Notes under the pieces: generated by a model
Seen by the model: only the letters and a program-made list of their open reading frames with translations
Told to the model about the DNA's origin: nothing
The model's database searches: none
In this document: positions 18,099-29,023 of the stretch, piece by piece
How positions within the stretch are numbered: position 1 is the first letter of the stretch
Layout: the number at the start of each line of letters is the position of its first letter
Assembly (NCBI RefSeq): GCF_000808535.1
Contig: NZ_JWLV01000022.1
Coordinates: forward strand, 17,597-81,596
Direction of reading: 5' to 3'
Source of the DNA: Vibrio sinaloensis
Lineage (GTDB): Bacteria; Pseudomonadota; Gammaproteobacteria; Enterobacterales; Vibrionaceae
DNA length: 64,000 nucleotides
Translations under genes and position numbers: made by a program

Positions 18099-19772
18099 CT
18101 AGCTACGAGGCTTTAAGTCAAGCACATGCAGTAAGCGCTCAGGTGTACCTTCCCAAATCATTGGGCGCCCTTTCGGGTTATCCGCATTCCACCAGCCAGT
18201 AAAGCGGGTCGTATTGTATTGGTAGAAATTTGGCCCAGACAACACAGGAACCGTGACCTGATTTTCAGCAATGGTCTTTTGAATTGAGTGAGCGATGGAT
18301 CTCTGCTCTTTGATGTCAGCCGTTTTGTAGAAACTGTCTAACAAGTTATCTAACTTCTCACTCTTCCAGTGATGCATGGCAAATCGAGGCATTCCTTCCG
18401 ATGCTTGCAAGCGTGAGTGATAGCCACTGTCCCAATATTTGTGTGGCGTCGGTCCATGGAAGTAGTTGGTGTACGCAATGTCGTAATCAGCCCCTAGCAT
18501 ACTCTTATTGTAGATAGAGAAATCAGGCGTACGTGCTTTGACCTTAATCCCAACACTGACGAGCTGCTCGGCGGCCAACATGACCGTGTTATTGAAGTCG
18601 GTCCACCCTTGCGGAGACTGAATGCTCAATTCAAATTTTTCACCCGACGGAGACTCAACAAAGCCATCATTGTCGATATCTTTATAACCTGACTTGGCAA
18701 GTAACGCCTTGGCCTTCTCAGGCGAGTAAGTCATAAATGGCTTGTACTGGTTATGCACTTTTTCATCTGACCAAGCTTCAAACGCGTAGCCCAAACCAGA
18801 AGCAAAGTCATTCAAGACCGCATTCCCGTAGTTGGCGATATCAATCAATGTCTGGCGGTCGATCGCCATAGAGAAAGCACGACGGAAATTAATATCGTTC
18901 AGCACCGCATGTTTGACTTTATCTTTCGATGCATAGTTAAACATAAATGCTTGGGTCCCTGCGGGTGGGTACCAATAACCATGGTGATTTGACGCTTTCA
19001 TGTAGGTTTGGTCAATATCAGGAACAAAAGATCCAGCCCAGTCGATGCGCGAGTTCATCAATTCAGCGAGCACTTGGTCATTATGATTCATTTGCGGGAC
19101 GCGTAAGCAGTCGACATCTAGGTTTGCTTGATCCCAATAGTGCGCATTACGACACTGGAGAAATAGTGTTGAAGTGAATTGAGGCAACTCAGTAAATGGT
19201 CCAGTACCAATAGGATTTGGGTTCATAAATGCGGCAGGATCATCAACGGACTTCCATTGATGCTCAGGGACAACAGGTACTTGAGCGATCTCATAACCGA
19301 TATTGGTATTCACCTTGTCTAAATTGAAACGCACCTGATATGGCCCCAATTTCTCAACCGACTTAATTTTGCTGTTGATACCACGGTCATCGATATTCGG
19401 ATTTTTACGCACAAGGTCAAAGGTAAACAACACATCATCGGCATCGAAGGTTTCTCCGTCTGACCATTTCACTCCTTCACGAAGGTCAAAAGTGATACTC
19501 AGTAGATCATCACTCATCGTGTACCCCGTCGCAAGGCGGTACTCTGGGACATTACCTTTTAGTTCATTGAAGATAACCAAAGGCTCAAAAATAAAGTCTC
19601 GAGCCGTATGCAAACGAGAAACCGCATAAGGGTTGAAGTTTCGAATCAAAGAAGGGTTGTGATTGGGAATGATCGTCAACTTCGACATGTTGTCTAAGTT
19701 CGCATCGGCCACAGAATGGGCGGAAAATACTAATGATGACGTAATCAGAGTAGATAAAAGTTTTGTTTTCAT
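18099..19772 (-). CDS. Periplasmic chitooligosaccharide-binding protein (CBP family), solitary
   Basis: 557-residue family-5 solute-binding protein with a signal peptide (cleavage near SVADA). It reads closely like the Vibrio chitooligosaccharide-binding protein CBP, which controls the chitin sensor ChiS and feeds a (GlcNAc)n ABC transporter. Ligand residues that I recall from V. harveyi CBP (W363, D365, N409, F411, W513, mature numbering) all fall here at a constant offset of 27: W390, D392, N436, F438, W540. The usual CBP neighbours (chiS, permease and ATPase genes) are absent, so this is a paralog or a relocated copy. AAGG precedes the ATG. It could sense or scavenge chitin fragments using a transporter encoded elsewhere. 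Confidence 0.87.
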   Translation of the reverse strand: MKTKLLSTLITSSLVFSAHSVADANLDNMSKLTIIPNHNPSLIRNFNPYAVSRLHTARDFIFEPLVIFNELKGNVPEYRLATGYTMSDDLLSITFDLREGVKWSDGETFDADDVLFTFDLVRKNPNIDDRGINSKIKSVEKLGPYQVRFNLDKVNTNIGYEIAQVPVVPEHQWKSVDDPAAFMNPNPIGTGPFTELPQFTSTLFLQCRNAHYWDQANLDVDCLRVPQMNHNDQVLAELMNSRIDWAGSFVPDIDQTYMKASNHHGYWYPPAGTQAFMFNYASKDKVKHAVLNDINFRRAFSMAIDRQTLIDIANYGNAVLNDFASGLGYAFEAWSDEKVHNQYKPFMTYSPEKAKALLAKSGYKDIDNDGFVESPSGEKFELSIQSPQGWTDFNNTVMLAAEQLVSVGIKVKARTPDFSIYNKSMLGADYDIAYTNYFHGPTPHKYWDSGYHSRLQASEGMPRFAMHHWKSEKLDNLLDSFYKTADIKEQRSIAHSIQKTIAENQVTVPVLSGPNFYQYNTTRFTGWWNADNPKGRPMIWEGTPERLLHVLDLKPRS

Positions 19773-20016
19773 GACAATACCTTACGAGTAGAGATGCATA
19801 AAAACTAACCGGACTATCGCTCTGCTTCAATATGAGTAATTTTTGATAGAAAACAGAAAGTTGCAAAAATAACACAAGCCAGAACTATTTAATTATTAAG
19901 CAACCACAATTCTATCAAGATTGCGGATGCTTTGCGTGTCATATCATCAAATGACGCCGTGTTTGAAGGAAAATTACCACATCTTCCAGTGGCATCAACC
20001 GCATACCAATCAACGA

Positions 20017-20049
20017 AAATGCGACCAGATTAAAACTCTCTCTGGTCGC
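20017..20049 (-). terminator. Probable terminator of mneA
   Basis: GCGACCAGA (20021-20029) pairs with TCTGGTCGC (20041-20049); on the minus strand it is followed by ATTTTC. It lies just past the mneA stop. Confidence 0.7.
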
Positions 20050-20070
20050 CATTGTTGAGAATACCGACGC

Positions 20071-20628
20071 TTAAGAGAAAACCGCAGCGGCAACAGCCAA
20101 AGCAACAAACAGCAATGCGGTCACTTTTCGGATCAAGCCAAGCGGCATCTTATCAGCGGACAATTTGCCAATCAGCACAACCGGAACATTGGCAAGCAGC
20201 ATACCAATCGTGGTACCTAGAATGACCCAAGTTAAGGCATCGGAGTACTGCGCACCTAAGATAGAGGTAGCGATCTGCGTTTTATCGCCAATTTCCGCAA
20301 TGAAAAAGGCAATAAAACTGGCAACAAAAGGACCGCGATTGGAGATCTCTTCATCGTCATCCAGTTTGTCTGGAATCAGCACCCAGCCTGCCATGGCTAA
20401 AAAGCTGACAACGACCACCCACTTTAAGACTTCTGGAGAAAGGTAATCCGCCACTACAACCCCAAGCCATGCCGCTAACGCGTGGTTGGCAATAGTGGCA
20501 AAAAAGATCGCTGCAATAATGGGAATGGGTTTACGGTATCGACTGGCCAGTAGCAAGGATAGCAATTGGGTCTTATCACCAATTTCTGCTAAGGCTACGG
20601 TAGTAATTGAAATAGCTAAAACGCTCAC
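20071..20628 (-). CDS. mneA: Manganese exporter MneA (GDT1/TMEM165, UPF0016 family)
   Basis: Inner-membrane Mn2+ efflux protein. 185 residues with six predicted helices, in two related halves. Each half carries the family motif E-x-G-D-K-(T/S): ALAEIGDKTQLLS near residue 15 and IAEIGDKTQIATS near 110. A GTG start at 20628 (MSVLAISITTVALAEIG) is chosen because it matches family members; the longer frame from a GTG at 20688 adds 20 non-membrane residues that overlap the expression platform of the riboswitch. The gene is under a yybP-ykoY manganese riboswitch, which agrees with the export role. Confidence 0.9.
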   Translation of the reverse strand: MSVLAISITTVALAEIGDKTQLLSLLLASRYRKPIPIIAAIFFATIANHALAAWLGVVVADYLSPEVLKWVVVVSFLAMAGWVLIPDKLDDDEEISNRGPFVASFIAFFIAEIGDKTQIATSILGAQYSDALTWVILGTTIGMLLANVPVVLIGKLSADKMPLGLIRKVTALLFVALAVAAAVFS

Positions 20629-20704
20629 GACATGCTCATTGGGGCAGGGATTATAGTTTTTTAACCATAGACAAACCTCGCGCCCCACCCCGGTTCACGA
20701 TGTT

Positions 20705-20826
20705 TATCTAAGGTCTTGCTAAGCTCATGTGAATGAGCCTCGAACGCCATGGTGATTTTGCACCAATTATGTTGACGGACGAACCTGATAAACGTGGTAT
20801 CTATCAAGTAAGCTACTCCCCAAAGA
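20705..20826 (-). ncRNA. yybP-ykoY manganese riboswitch upstream of mneA
   Basis: On the minus strand the conserved blocks appear in order: TTTGGGGAGTAGCTT (from about 20826), CGTCAACATAATTGG (about 20780-20766), GAGGCTCATTCACATGAGC, and GCAAGACCTTA (20720-20710). The GGGGAGTAGC start and the CGTCAACATA block are hallmarks of this class, as in E. coli mntP. Downstream, GGGGC near 20685 can pair with GCCCC near 20642, just before the start codon, a plausible expression platform controlling translation or termination. Expected to turn on export when Mn2+ is high. Confidence 0.85.
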
Positions 20827-21056
20827 TGGCTGCATTTTAGTCATCTCATTGCAACATCTCAAGCAATAAACTGGTGAAAAACTCCCTTTTAGGAAAATTT
20901 GGACGAATAAGCCATTAAAAATCTACTAAAGGAGAATTTCGACTAGGAATTAATCAAGATTAGCGCTACTCCCATGCCAATTATCTGGGTATACTTGATT
21001 GTTATTTTTTGTCTATTTTAGACACAACTATTACTCAAAGAATCGCGCGAATTACT
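20827..21056. other. Intergenic region between the mneA riboswitch and glyQ
   Basis: Holds the divergent promoters of mneA and glyQS. GGGTATACT (TATACT at 20990-20995) is a possible extended -10 for glyQ, without a convincing -35. No T-box-like element or small gene was found. Confidence 0.4.
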
Positions 21057-21977
21057 ATGCAAAAATACGATATCAAAACCTTCCAGGGAATGATCCTCGC
21101 GCTGCAGGATTACTGGGCACAAAACGGTTGTACCATTGTTCAACCTCTAGATATGGAAGTAGGTGCTGGCACCTCTCACCCAATGACATGTCTACGTGCA
21201 CTTGGCCCAGAGCCAATGTCGACAGCTTACGTTCAACCTTCACGTCGCCCGACCGATGGTCGCTATGGTGAAAACCCGAACCGTCTGCAGCACTATTATC
21301 AGTTCCAAGTAGCTCTAAAACCTTCTCCAGATAACATTCAGGAGTTGTACCTAGGCTCGCTTGAAGTTCTTGGTATCGACCCGCTAGTTCACGATATTCG
21401 TTTCGTAGAAGATAACTGGGAAAACCCAACGCTAGGCGCATGGGGTCTTGGTTGGGAAGTATGGCTAAACGGTATGGAAGTGACTCAGTTTACTTACTTC
21501 CAGCAAGTTGGTGGCCTTGAGTGTAAACCAGTTACTGGCGAGATCACTTACGGTATCGAACGTCTAGCTATGTACATCCAAGAAGTAGACTCAGTTTACG
21601 ACCTAGTATGGAACGTCGCGCCAGACGGTTCTAACGTAACTTACGGTGACATCTTCCACCAAAATGAAGTTGAGCAATCAACGTACAACTTTGAACACGC
21701 TGACGTTGATTTCCTATTCAGCTTCTTCGACCAGTGTGAAAAAGAATCAAAAGAACTATTAGAGCTAGAGAAGCCTCTACCTCTACCAGCTTACGAGCGC
21801 ATCCTAAAAGCGGCACACGCTTTCAACTTGTTAGACGCACGTAAAGCTATCTCTGTTACAGAGCGCCAACGTTACATCCTTCGTATCCGCAACCTGACTA
21901 AGTCTGTTGCAGAAGCATACTACGCATCACGTGAAGCGCTTGGCTTCCCAATGTGCAAGAAGGACGAGGAGAAGTAA
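21057..21977 (+). CDS. glyQ: Glycyl-tRNA synthetase alpha subunit
   Basis: Class II aminoacyl-tRNA synthetase subunit of the alpha2beta2 enzyme that charges tRNA-Gly; the alpha chain holds the catalytic core. 306 residues. The start [11 protein letters not shown] at 21057 matches E. coli GlyQ; a TTG 16 codons upstream is not needed. Class II motifs include [16 protein letters not shown] and [15 protein letters not shown]. The glyS ATG follows two bases after its stop. Confidence 0.97.
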   Translation: MQKYDIKTFQGMILALQDYWAQNGCTIVQPLDMEVGAGTSHPMTCLRALGPEPMSTAYVQPSRRPTDGRYGENPNRLQHYYQFQVALKPSPDNIQELYLGSLEVLGIDPLVHDIRFVEDNWENPTLGAWGLGWEVWLNGMEVTQFTYFQQVGGLECKPVTGEITYGIERLAMYIQEVDSVYDLVWNVAPDGSNVTYGDIFHQNEVEQSTYNFEHADVDFLFSFFDQCEKESKELLELEKPLPLPAYERILKAAHAFNLLDARKAISVTERQRYILRIRNLTKSVAEAYYASREALGFPMCKKDEEK

Positions 21978-21979
21978 TC

Positions 21980-24046
21980 ATGGCAAAAGAATTTCTAATT
22001 GAACTGGGTACTGAAGAGCTACCACCAACGCAACTTCGCACTCTAGCGGAAGCGTTCGCAGCAAACTTCGAAGCTGAGCTAAAAGGCGCAGACCTAGCAC
22101 ACGAAGGCGTGAAATGGTACGCCGCTCCTCGTCGTCTAGCACTTAAGGTTTCTGCGCTAGCTGAAGGCCAAGCTGACAAAGTCGTTGAGAAGCGCGGTCC
22201 TGCAGTTTCTGTCGCATTTGATGCTGACGGCAATGCAACCAAAGCGGCTCAAGGCTGGGCGCGTGGTAACGGCATCACAGTTGAGCAAGCTGACCGTCTA
22301 GTCACAGACAAGGGCGAATGGCTTCTTTTCAAACAAGAAGTAAAAGGCCAAGCAACGTCTGAAATCGTTGTTGAGCTGGCAGCAAAAGCACTGGGCAACC
22401 TACCTATCGCTAAGCCAATGCGCTGGGGTAACAAAACCACTCAGTTTATCCGTCCGGTTAAAACGCTAACCATGCTAATGGGCTCTGACCTTATCGAAGG
22501 TGAGATCCTAGGCGTAGCATCAGACCGCACTATCCGTGGTCACCGCTTCATGGGTGAGCAAGAGTTCACTATCGATTCTGCAGAACAATACCCAGCGATC
22601 CTAGAAGAGCGCGGTAAAGTCATGGCAGATTACGAAGCGCGTAAAGCGATCATCCTTGCTGATTCGCAAAAAGCAGCAGCAGCGGTTGGTGGTACAGCGG
22701 ATCTAGAAGATGACCTAGTTGAAGAAGTAACTTCTCTGGTTGAGTGGCCAGTTGTGCTAACAGCGAAGTTTGAGGAAGAGTTCCTAAAAGTACCTTCTGA
22801 AGCTTTGGTTTACACCATGAAAGGTGACCAAAAGTACTTCCCTGTTTACGATGACAACAAGAAGCTACTACCTAACTTCATCTTCGTTTCAAACATCGAA
22901 TCAAAAGAGCCTCGCTACGTAATCGAAGGTAACGAGAAGGTTGTACGTCCACGTCTAGCGGATGCAGAATTCTTCTTCAACACTGACCGTAAGCGTCCTC
23001 TAATCGATCGTCTACCTGAGCTAGAGCAAGCTATCTTCCAGAAGCAGCTTGGTACTATCAAAGACAAGACTGACCGTATTACTGAGCTTGCTGGCTACAT
23101 CGCTGAGCAAATCGATGCTGACGTTGAAAAATCTAAGCGTGCTGGTCTGCTAGCCAAGTGTGACCTAATGACCTCTATGGTATTCGAATTTACCGATACT
23201 CAAGGTGTCATGGGCATGCACTATGCGACTCACGATGGTGAAGACGAGCAAGTTGCACTAGCGCTTTACGAGCAGTACATGCCTCGTTTCGCTGGTGATG
23301 ACCTACCAAGCACAGGTATCTCATCTGCTGTAGCAATGGCAGACAAGCTAGATACTATCGTTGGTATCTTCGGTATTGGCCAAGCTCCAAAAGGCAGCGA
23401 CCCATTCGCACTTCGTCGTGCGTCACTAGGTGTACTACGTATCATCGTAGAAAACGGCTACAACCTAGACCTAACAGACCTTATCGCGAAAGCTCAGTCT
23501 CTATTTGGCGACAAGCTAACAAACGCGAACGTTGCAGACGACGTTATTGAATTCATGCTTGGTCGTTTCAATGCATGGTACAAAGACCAAGGCTTCAGCG
23601 TGGATATCATCCAAGCGGTACTGGCTAACCGTCCAACTAAACCTGCAGACTTCGACCAGCGTGTGAAAGCGGTATCTCACTTCCGTGAACTAGAAGCCGC
23701 TGAAGCACTGGCTGCTGCGAACAAACGTGTAGGTAACATCCTAGCGAAATTCGACGGTGAACTCGCTGCTGAGATCGACCTTGCTCTTCTACAAGAAGAC
23801 GCAGAGAAAGCTCTAGCAGAAAGCGTTGAAGTGATGACAGAAGCGCTAGAGCCAGCATTCGCGACAGGTAACTACCAAGAAGCACTAAGCAAGCTAGCGG
23901 GTCTACGTGAGCCTGTTGATGCCTTCTTCGATAACGTAATGGTAATGGCAGACGACGAAGCTCTGAAAAAGAACCGTCTAACGCTACTTAACAACCTACG
24001 TAACCTGTTCCTACAGATCGCAGATATCTCTCTACTACAAAAGTAA
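21980..24046 (+). CDS. glyS: Glycyl-tRNA synthetase beta subunit
   Basis: 688 residues (E. coli 689). The beta chain supplies tRNA binding and includes a C-terminal DALR-type anticodon-binding domain. The start [16 protein letters not shown] is the standard family opening. GAGGAGAAG just upstream is the ribosome site, inside the end of glyQ. The codon use (frequent CTA for Leu, CGT for Arg) is that of a highly expressed Vibrio gene. Ends before a strong terminator. Confidence 0.97.
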   Translation: MAKEFLIELGTEELPPTQLRTLAEAFAANFEAELKGADLAHEGVKWYAAPRRLALKVSALAEGQADKVVEKRGPAVSVAFDADGNATKAAQGWARGNGITVEQADRLVTDKGEWLLFKQEVKGQATSEIVVELAAKALGNLPIAKPMRWGNKTTQFIRPVKTLTMLMGSDLIEGEILGVASDRTIRGHRFMGEQEFTIDSAEQYPAILEERGKVMADYEARKAIILADSQKAAAAVGGTADLEDDLVEEVTSLVEWPVVLTAKFEEEFLKVPSEALVYTMKGDQKYFPVYDDNKKLLPNFIFVSNIESKEPRYVIEGNEKVVRPRLADAEFFFNTDRKRPLIDRLPELEQAIFQKQLGTIKDKTDRITELAGYIAEQIDADVEKSKRAGLLAKCDLMTSMVFEFTDTQGVMGMHYATHDGEDEQVALALYEQYMPRFAGDDLPSTGISSAVAMADKLDTIVGIFGIGQAPKGSDPFALRRASLGVLRIIVENGYNLDLTDLIAKAQSLFGDKLTNANVADDVIEFMLGRFNAWYKDQGFSVDIIQAVLANRPTKPADFDQRVKAVSHFRELEAAEALAAANKRVGNILAKFDGELAAEIDLALLQEDAEKALAESVEVMTEALEPAFATGNYQEALSKLAGLREPVDAFFDNVMVMADDEALKKNRLTLLNNLRNLFLQIADISLLQK

Positions 24047-24091
24047 GCCTTCGATTAAACCTCAGAAGACCTTACTTAAAGTAAGACCTTT

Positions 24092-24126
24092 AAAGCCCAA
24101 CTCCACGGAGTTGGGCTTTATTTTTC
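24092..24126 (+). terminator. Terminator of glyQS
   Basis: AAAGCCCAACTCC-ACG-GAGTTGGGCTTT hairpin followed by ATTTTT. Confidence 0.9.
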
Positions 24127-24267
24127 CGCTTATTCTAGCCTGCCCCAATTTAGTGCTTTTCGTCTTATGACCATTAAGGTATGTTCAAGGATTACTCGAT
24201 TGATCAGCCACGCACTGATCTCTGATAACAAAAAGCAATGACAATAATGAATTAGGTAAAATCTGCG

Positions 24268-25518
24268 ATGCAATTCTCTAAGTTTGGTGAAAAATTTAAT
24301 CAGTACTCAGGTATCACACAATTAATGGATGATCTCAATGATGGTCTTCGCACCCCTGGTGCCATCATGCTCGGAGGCGGTAACCCTGCCGCGATTCCAG
24401 CCATGCTCGATTACTTTCATCAAACCAGTGAAGAGATGCTCGCCAGTGGTGAACTCGTGGCCGCCATGGCGAACTACGATGGTCCTCAGGGCAAAAACAC
24501 GTTCGTAAAAGCGCTAGCAAAGCTGTTAAAAGACACCTATGGTTGGAATATCAGTGAGAAGAACATCAGCCTGACCAATGGCAGTCAAAGTGGCTTTTTC
24601 TACCTATTTAACCTGCTTGCGGGTAAGCAAACAGATGGGTCGCACAAGAAAATTTTATTGCCGCTTGCCCCTGAATACATCGGCTATGGCGACGCTGGCA
24701 TTGATGAAGATATCTTCGTCTCTTACCATCCAGAAATTGAGCTACTTGATAATGGCTTGTTTAAATACCACGTTGATTTTGAACAGCTTAAAGTCGATGA
24801 CTCAGTTGCCGCGATTTGTGCCTCTCGCCCAACCAACCCGACAGGTAATGTACTCACTGATGAAGAAATCCATAAACTGGATAAGCTGGCACGTGAAAAC
24901 AACATTCCACTGATCATCGATAACGCCTACGGCTTACCGTTCCCAAATATTATTTTTGAAGACGTAGAACCCTTCTGGAATGAGAACACCATCCTGTGTA
25001 TGAGCCTGTCCAAACTCGGTCTACCAGGCGTTCGCTGTGGGATTGTGATTGCGAGTGAAGAGATAACCCAAGCGATGACCAACATGAATGGCATCATCAG
25101 CCTAGCGCCAGGCAGCTTAGGCCCTGCGATGGCCAACCGTATGATCGAAAAAGGCGATCTTCTTGAGCTGAGTTCCAATGTGATTAAGCCGTTTTACCAA
25201 CAAAAGTCTCAACGTGCGGTTCAATTGCTGCAAGAAGCCATTACCGATAAGCGCTTTCGTATTCATAAACCCGAAGGTGCTATCTTCCTTTGGCTATGGT
25301 TTGATGAGCTGCCTATCACCACAATGGAACTCTACAAACGCCTTAAATCCCGTGGTGTATTGATTGTCCCAGGTGAGTACTTCTTTATCGGTCAAGAAGA
25401 TGATTGGGAGCATACGCATCAGTGCTTGCGCATGAACTATGTTCAGGATGACGAGATGATGCAGAAAGGCATCAAGATTATCTCTGAAGAGGTCGAAGAG
25501 GCGTACCAACAAGGATAA
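24268..25518 (+). CDS. avtA: Valine-pyruvate aminotransferase
   Basis: PLP aminotransferase of fold type I that exchanges the amino group between valine and pyruvate, giving alanine; also called transaminase C. 416 residues. The PLP lysine is K249 in SLSKLGLPGVRCG, with D218 and Y221 (IIDNAYG) binding the cofactor. Monocistronic between two terminators. The ilv operon is 11 kb away, so any link to it is only functional. Confidence 0.95.
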   Translation: MQFSKFGEKFNQYSGITQLMDDLNDGLRTPGAIMLGGGNPAAIPAMLDYFHQTSEEMLASGELVAAMANYDGPQGKNTFVKALAKLLKDTYGWNISEKNISLTNGSQSGFFYLFNLLAGKQTDGSHKKILLPLAPEYIGYGDAGIDEDIFVSYHPEIELLDNGLFKYHVDFEQLKVDDSVAAICASRPTNPTGNVLTDEEIHKLDKLARENNIPLIIDNAYGLPFPNIIFEDVEPFWNENTILCMSLSKLGLPGVRCGIVIASEEITQAMTNMNGIISLAPGSLGPAMANRMIEKGDLLELSSNVIKPFYQQKSQRAVQLLQEAITDKRFRIHKPEGAIFLWLWFDELPITTMELYKRLKSRGVLIVPGEYFFIGQEDDWEHTHQCLRMNYVQDDEMMQKGIKIISEEVEEAYQQG

Positions 25519-25572
25519 TACCTCGCAGCGACCTGAATAATGAATACTTGCCAAGTCGCTTACGTAAGATAC

Positions 25573-25602
25573 AAAAAAGAGCACCTAGATGGTGCTCTTT
25601 CA
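25573..25602. terminator. Bidirectional terminator between avtA and ibpA
   Basis: AAAGAGCACC-TAGAT-GGTGCTCTTT between convergent genes, preceded by an A-run. Confidence 0.87.
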
Positions 25603-25616
25603 CTCGTTACTCGCAA

Positions 25617-26054
25617 TTATTTGCTTTCAATAAGCTTGCTGCCGTTAATCGCAATTTTACGTGGCTGCATCGCTTCTGGGATTTCGCGTTCTAGGTCAAT
25701 ATGCAGTAGACCATTTTCCATAGTTGCCCCCACGACTTTCACGTAGTCTGCCAGCTGGAATTTTCGCTCAAAATCGCGCTCTGCAATACCTTGATAAACG
25801 TATTGTTTCTCTTCTTCTGCTTTACGCTCACCTTTAACAATTAGCATGTTCTCTTTCTGAGTCAGATCTAACTGCTCTTCTGCAAAACCCGCCACGGCCA
25901 TGGTAATGCGGTAGTGGTTTTCGTCTTGCTGCTCGATATTGTATGGAGGGTAACCGCCAGAAGAATTCTTTGATGTATTCGCTTCCATCATATTCAAAAG
26001 ACGATCGAAACCAATTGCGTTGCGGTAAAGTGGAGTGAAATCTACAGTTCTCAT
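25617..26054 (-). CDS. ibpA: Small heat-shock protein IbpA (Hsp20)
   Basis: 145-residue cytosolic holdase with a central alpha-crystallin domain (about 38-125, including [17 protein letters not shown] and [20 protein letters not shown]). The C-terminal I-x-I-type motif is KIAIN. It binds aggregating proteins and hands them to DnaK/ClpB. Only one ibp gene is present at this locus, unlike the ibpAB pair of enterics. A candidate sigma-32 promoter and an RNA-thermometer-like leader lie upstream. Confidence 0.95.
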   Translation of the reverse strand: MRTVDFTPLYRNAIGFDRLLNMMEANTSKNSSGGYPPYNIEQQDENHYRITMAVAGFAEEQLDLTQKENMLIVKGERKAEEEKQYVYQGIAERDFERKFQLADYVKVVGATMENGLLHIDLEREIPEAMQPRKIAINGSKLIESK

Positions 26055-26100
26055 AATGCTATCCTCATAATAAGCAATAGTCTTAGCCGTGAGTTTGCGT
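26055..26100 (-). promoter_or_regulatory. Candidate ROSE-type RNA thermometer in the ibpA leader
   Basis: On the minus strand TTGCT is followed after a short AT loop by ATGAGGATAGC, nine bases before the ATG. TTGCT opposite AGGA of the ribosome site is the hallmark of ROSE-like thermometers of small heat-shock genes. The fold was judged by eye only. Confidence 0.5.
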
Positions 26101-26216
26101 AGATCGATGCTCTGTTCGATCCTTGCCAGCTAAGGGATTTATCTTCTACTCCTCGGGCTCAATCAGCACTGGGACGTAGTAATAAATCAGTTCAATTGTG
26201 TGCCTCTAAAGTCATC

Positions 26217-26395
26217 CTCTCTTGAGCGATACCTTATCAGCGAGTCCAGAGGTCTATTTCTTCTCTCTTGAGCAAGACAGCTTTCCTCTTCACTAATAGA
26301 TATGTGGATACCACAAATCAGTTTCAAGGGATCGGATTAAAAAATTTTCTATACGCTTCTAGAGATCCCCAACTAGGTCGTTCCTCTCTCTTGAG
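26217..26395. repeat. Three copies of the decamer CTCTCTTGAG
   Basis: Exact copies at 26217-26226, 26263-26272 and 26386-26395, all in the same orientation, in the ibpA-gyrB non-coding region. On the minus strand each CTCAAGAGAG is followed by a purine-rich stretch (GATGA, AAGAA, AGGAA). Purpose unknown. Confidence 0.7.
26300..26328 (-). promoter_or_regulatory. Candidate sigma-32 heat-shock promoter of ibpA
   Basis: CTTGAA (minus strand, 26328-26323), 15-bp spacer, CCACATAT (26307-26300). This matches the sigma-32 -35 and seven of eight bases of the -10 consensus CCCCATNT. It implies a leader of about 240 bases. Confidence 0.6.
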
Positions 26396-26437
26396 GATAA
26401 CGCTCCAGCCAATTGAAAAATAATGAAAACATCGGAA

Positions 26438-26466
26438 ATAAAAAAGACCACCATTTCTGGCAGTCC
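26438..26466 (-). terminator. Terminator of the dnaA-dnaN-recF-gyrB transcript
   Basis: On the minus strand GACTGCCA-GAAA-TGGTGGTC (two G-U pairs) is followed by TTTTTTATTT. It lies about 130 bp past the gyrB stop, so the palindromic element at 26490-26582 is part of the mRNA. Confidence 0.75.
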
Positions 26467-26489
26467 TTTAAAAATTTAGTTTTTTGAGA

Positions 26490-26582
26490 CGAAGCTATTT
26501 GGCTTTAGTTCAAGGAAGAGGCGCGGAGCATACGAAGGTATGTGAGCACCTCTGACACAGAAATTAAGCTAAAGAGCGAAGT
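26490..26582. repeat. ERIC/MITE-like imperfect palindromic element after gyrB
   Basis: About 90 bp forming nested inverted repeats. Outer arms GCTATTTGGCTTTAGTT (26494-26510) and AATTAAGCTAAAGAGC (26562-26577); inner arms GAGGCGC...GCATAC (26518-26532) and GTATGTGAGCACCTC (26538-26552) around GAAG. No coding capacity. It resembles in plan the ERIC and other dispersed palindromic units of gammaproteobacteria. Confidence 0.65.
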
Positions 26583-26592
26583 ATCAAAGATA

Positions 26593-29013
<2,421 letters not shown>

Positions 29014-29023
29014 TTATCTTCCA

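Noticed and set aside
24047..24267. Possible small RNA gene between glyS and avtA
   Set aside because: Only the glyQS terminator and an ordinary promoter-size gap are visible; no second hairpin with its own promoter.
26217..26395. Decamer repeats as a CRISPR array
   Set aside because: Repeats are only 10 bp, spacing is unequal (about 46 and 123 bp) and there are no cas genes.
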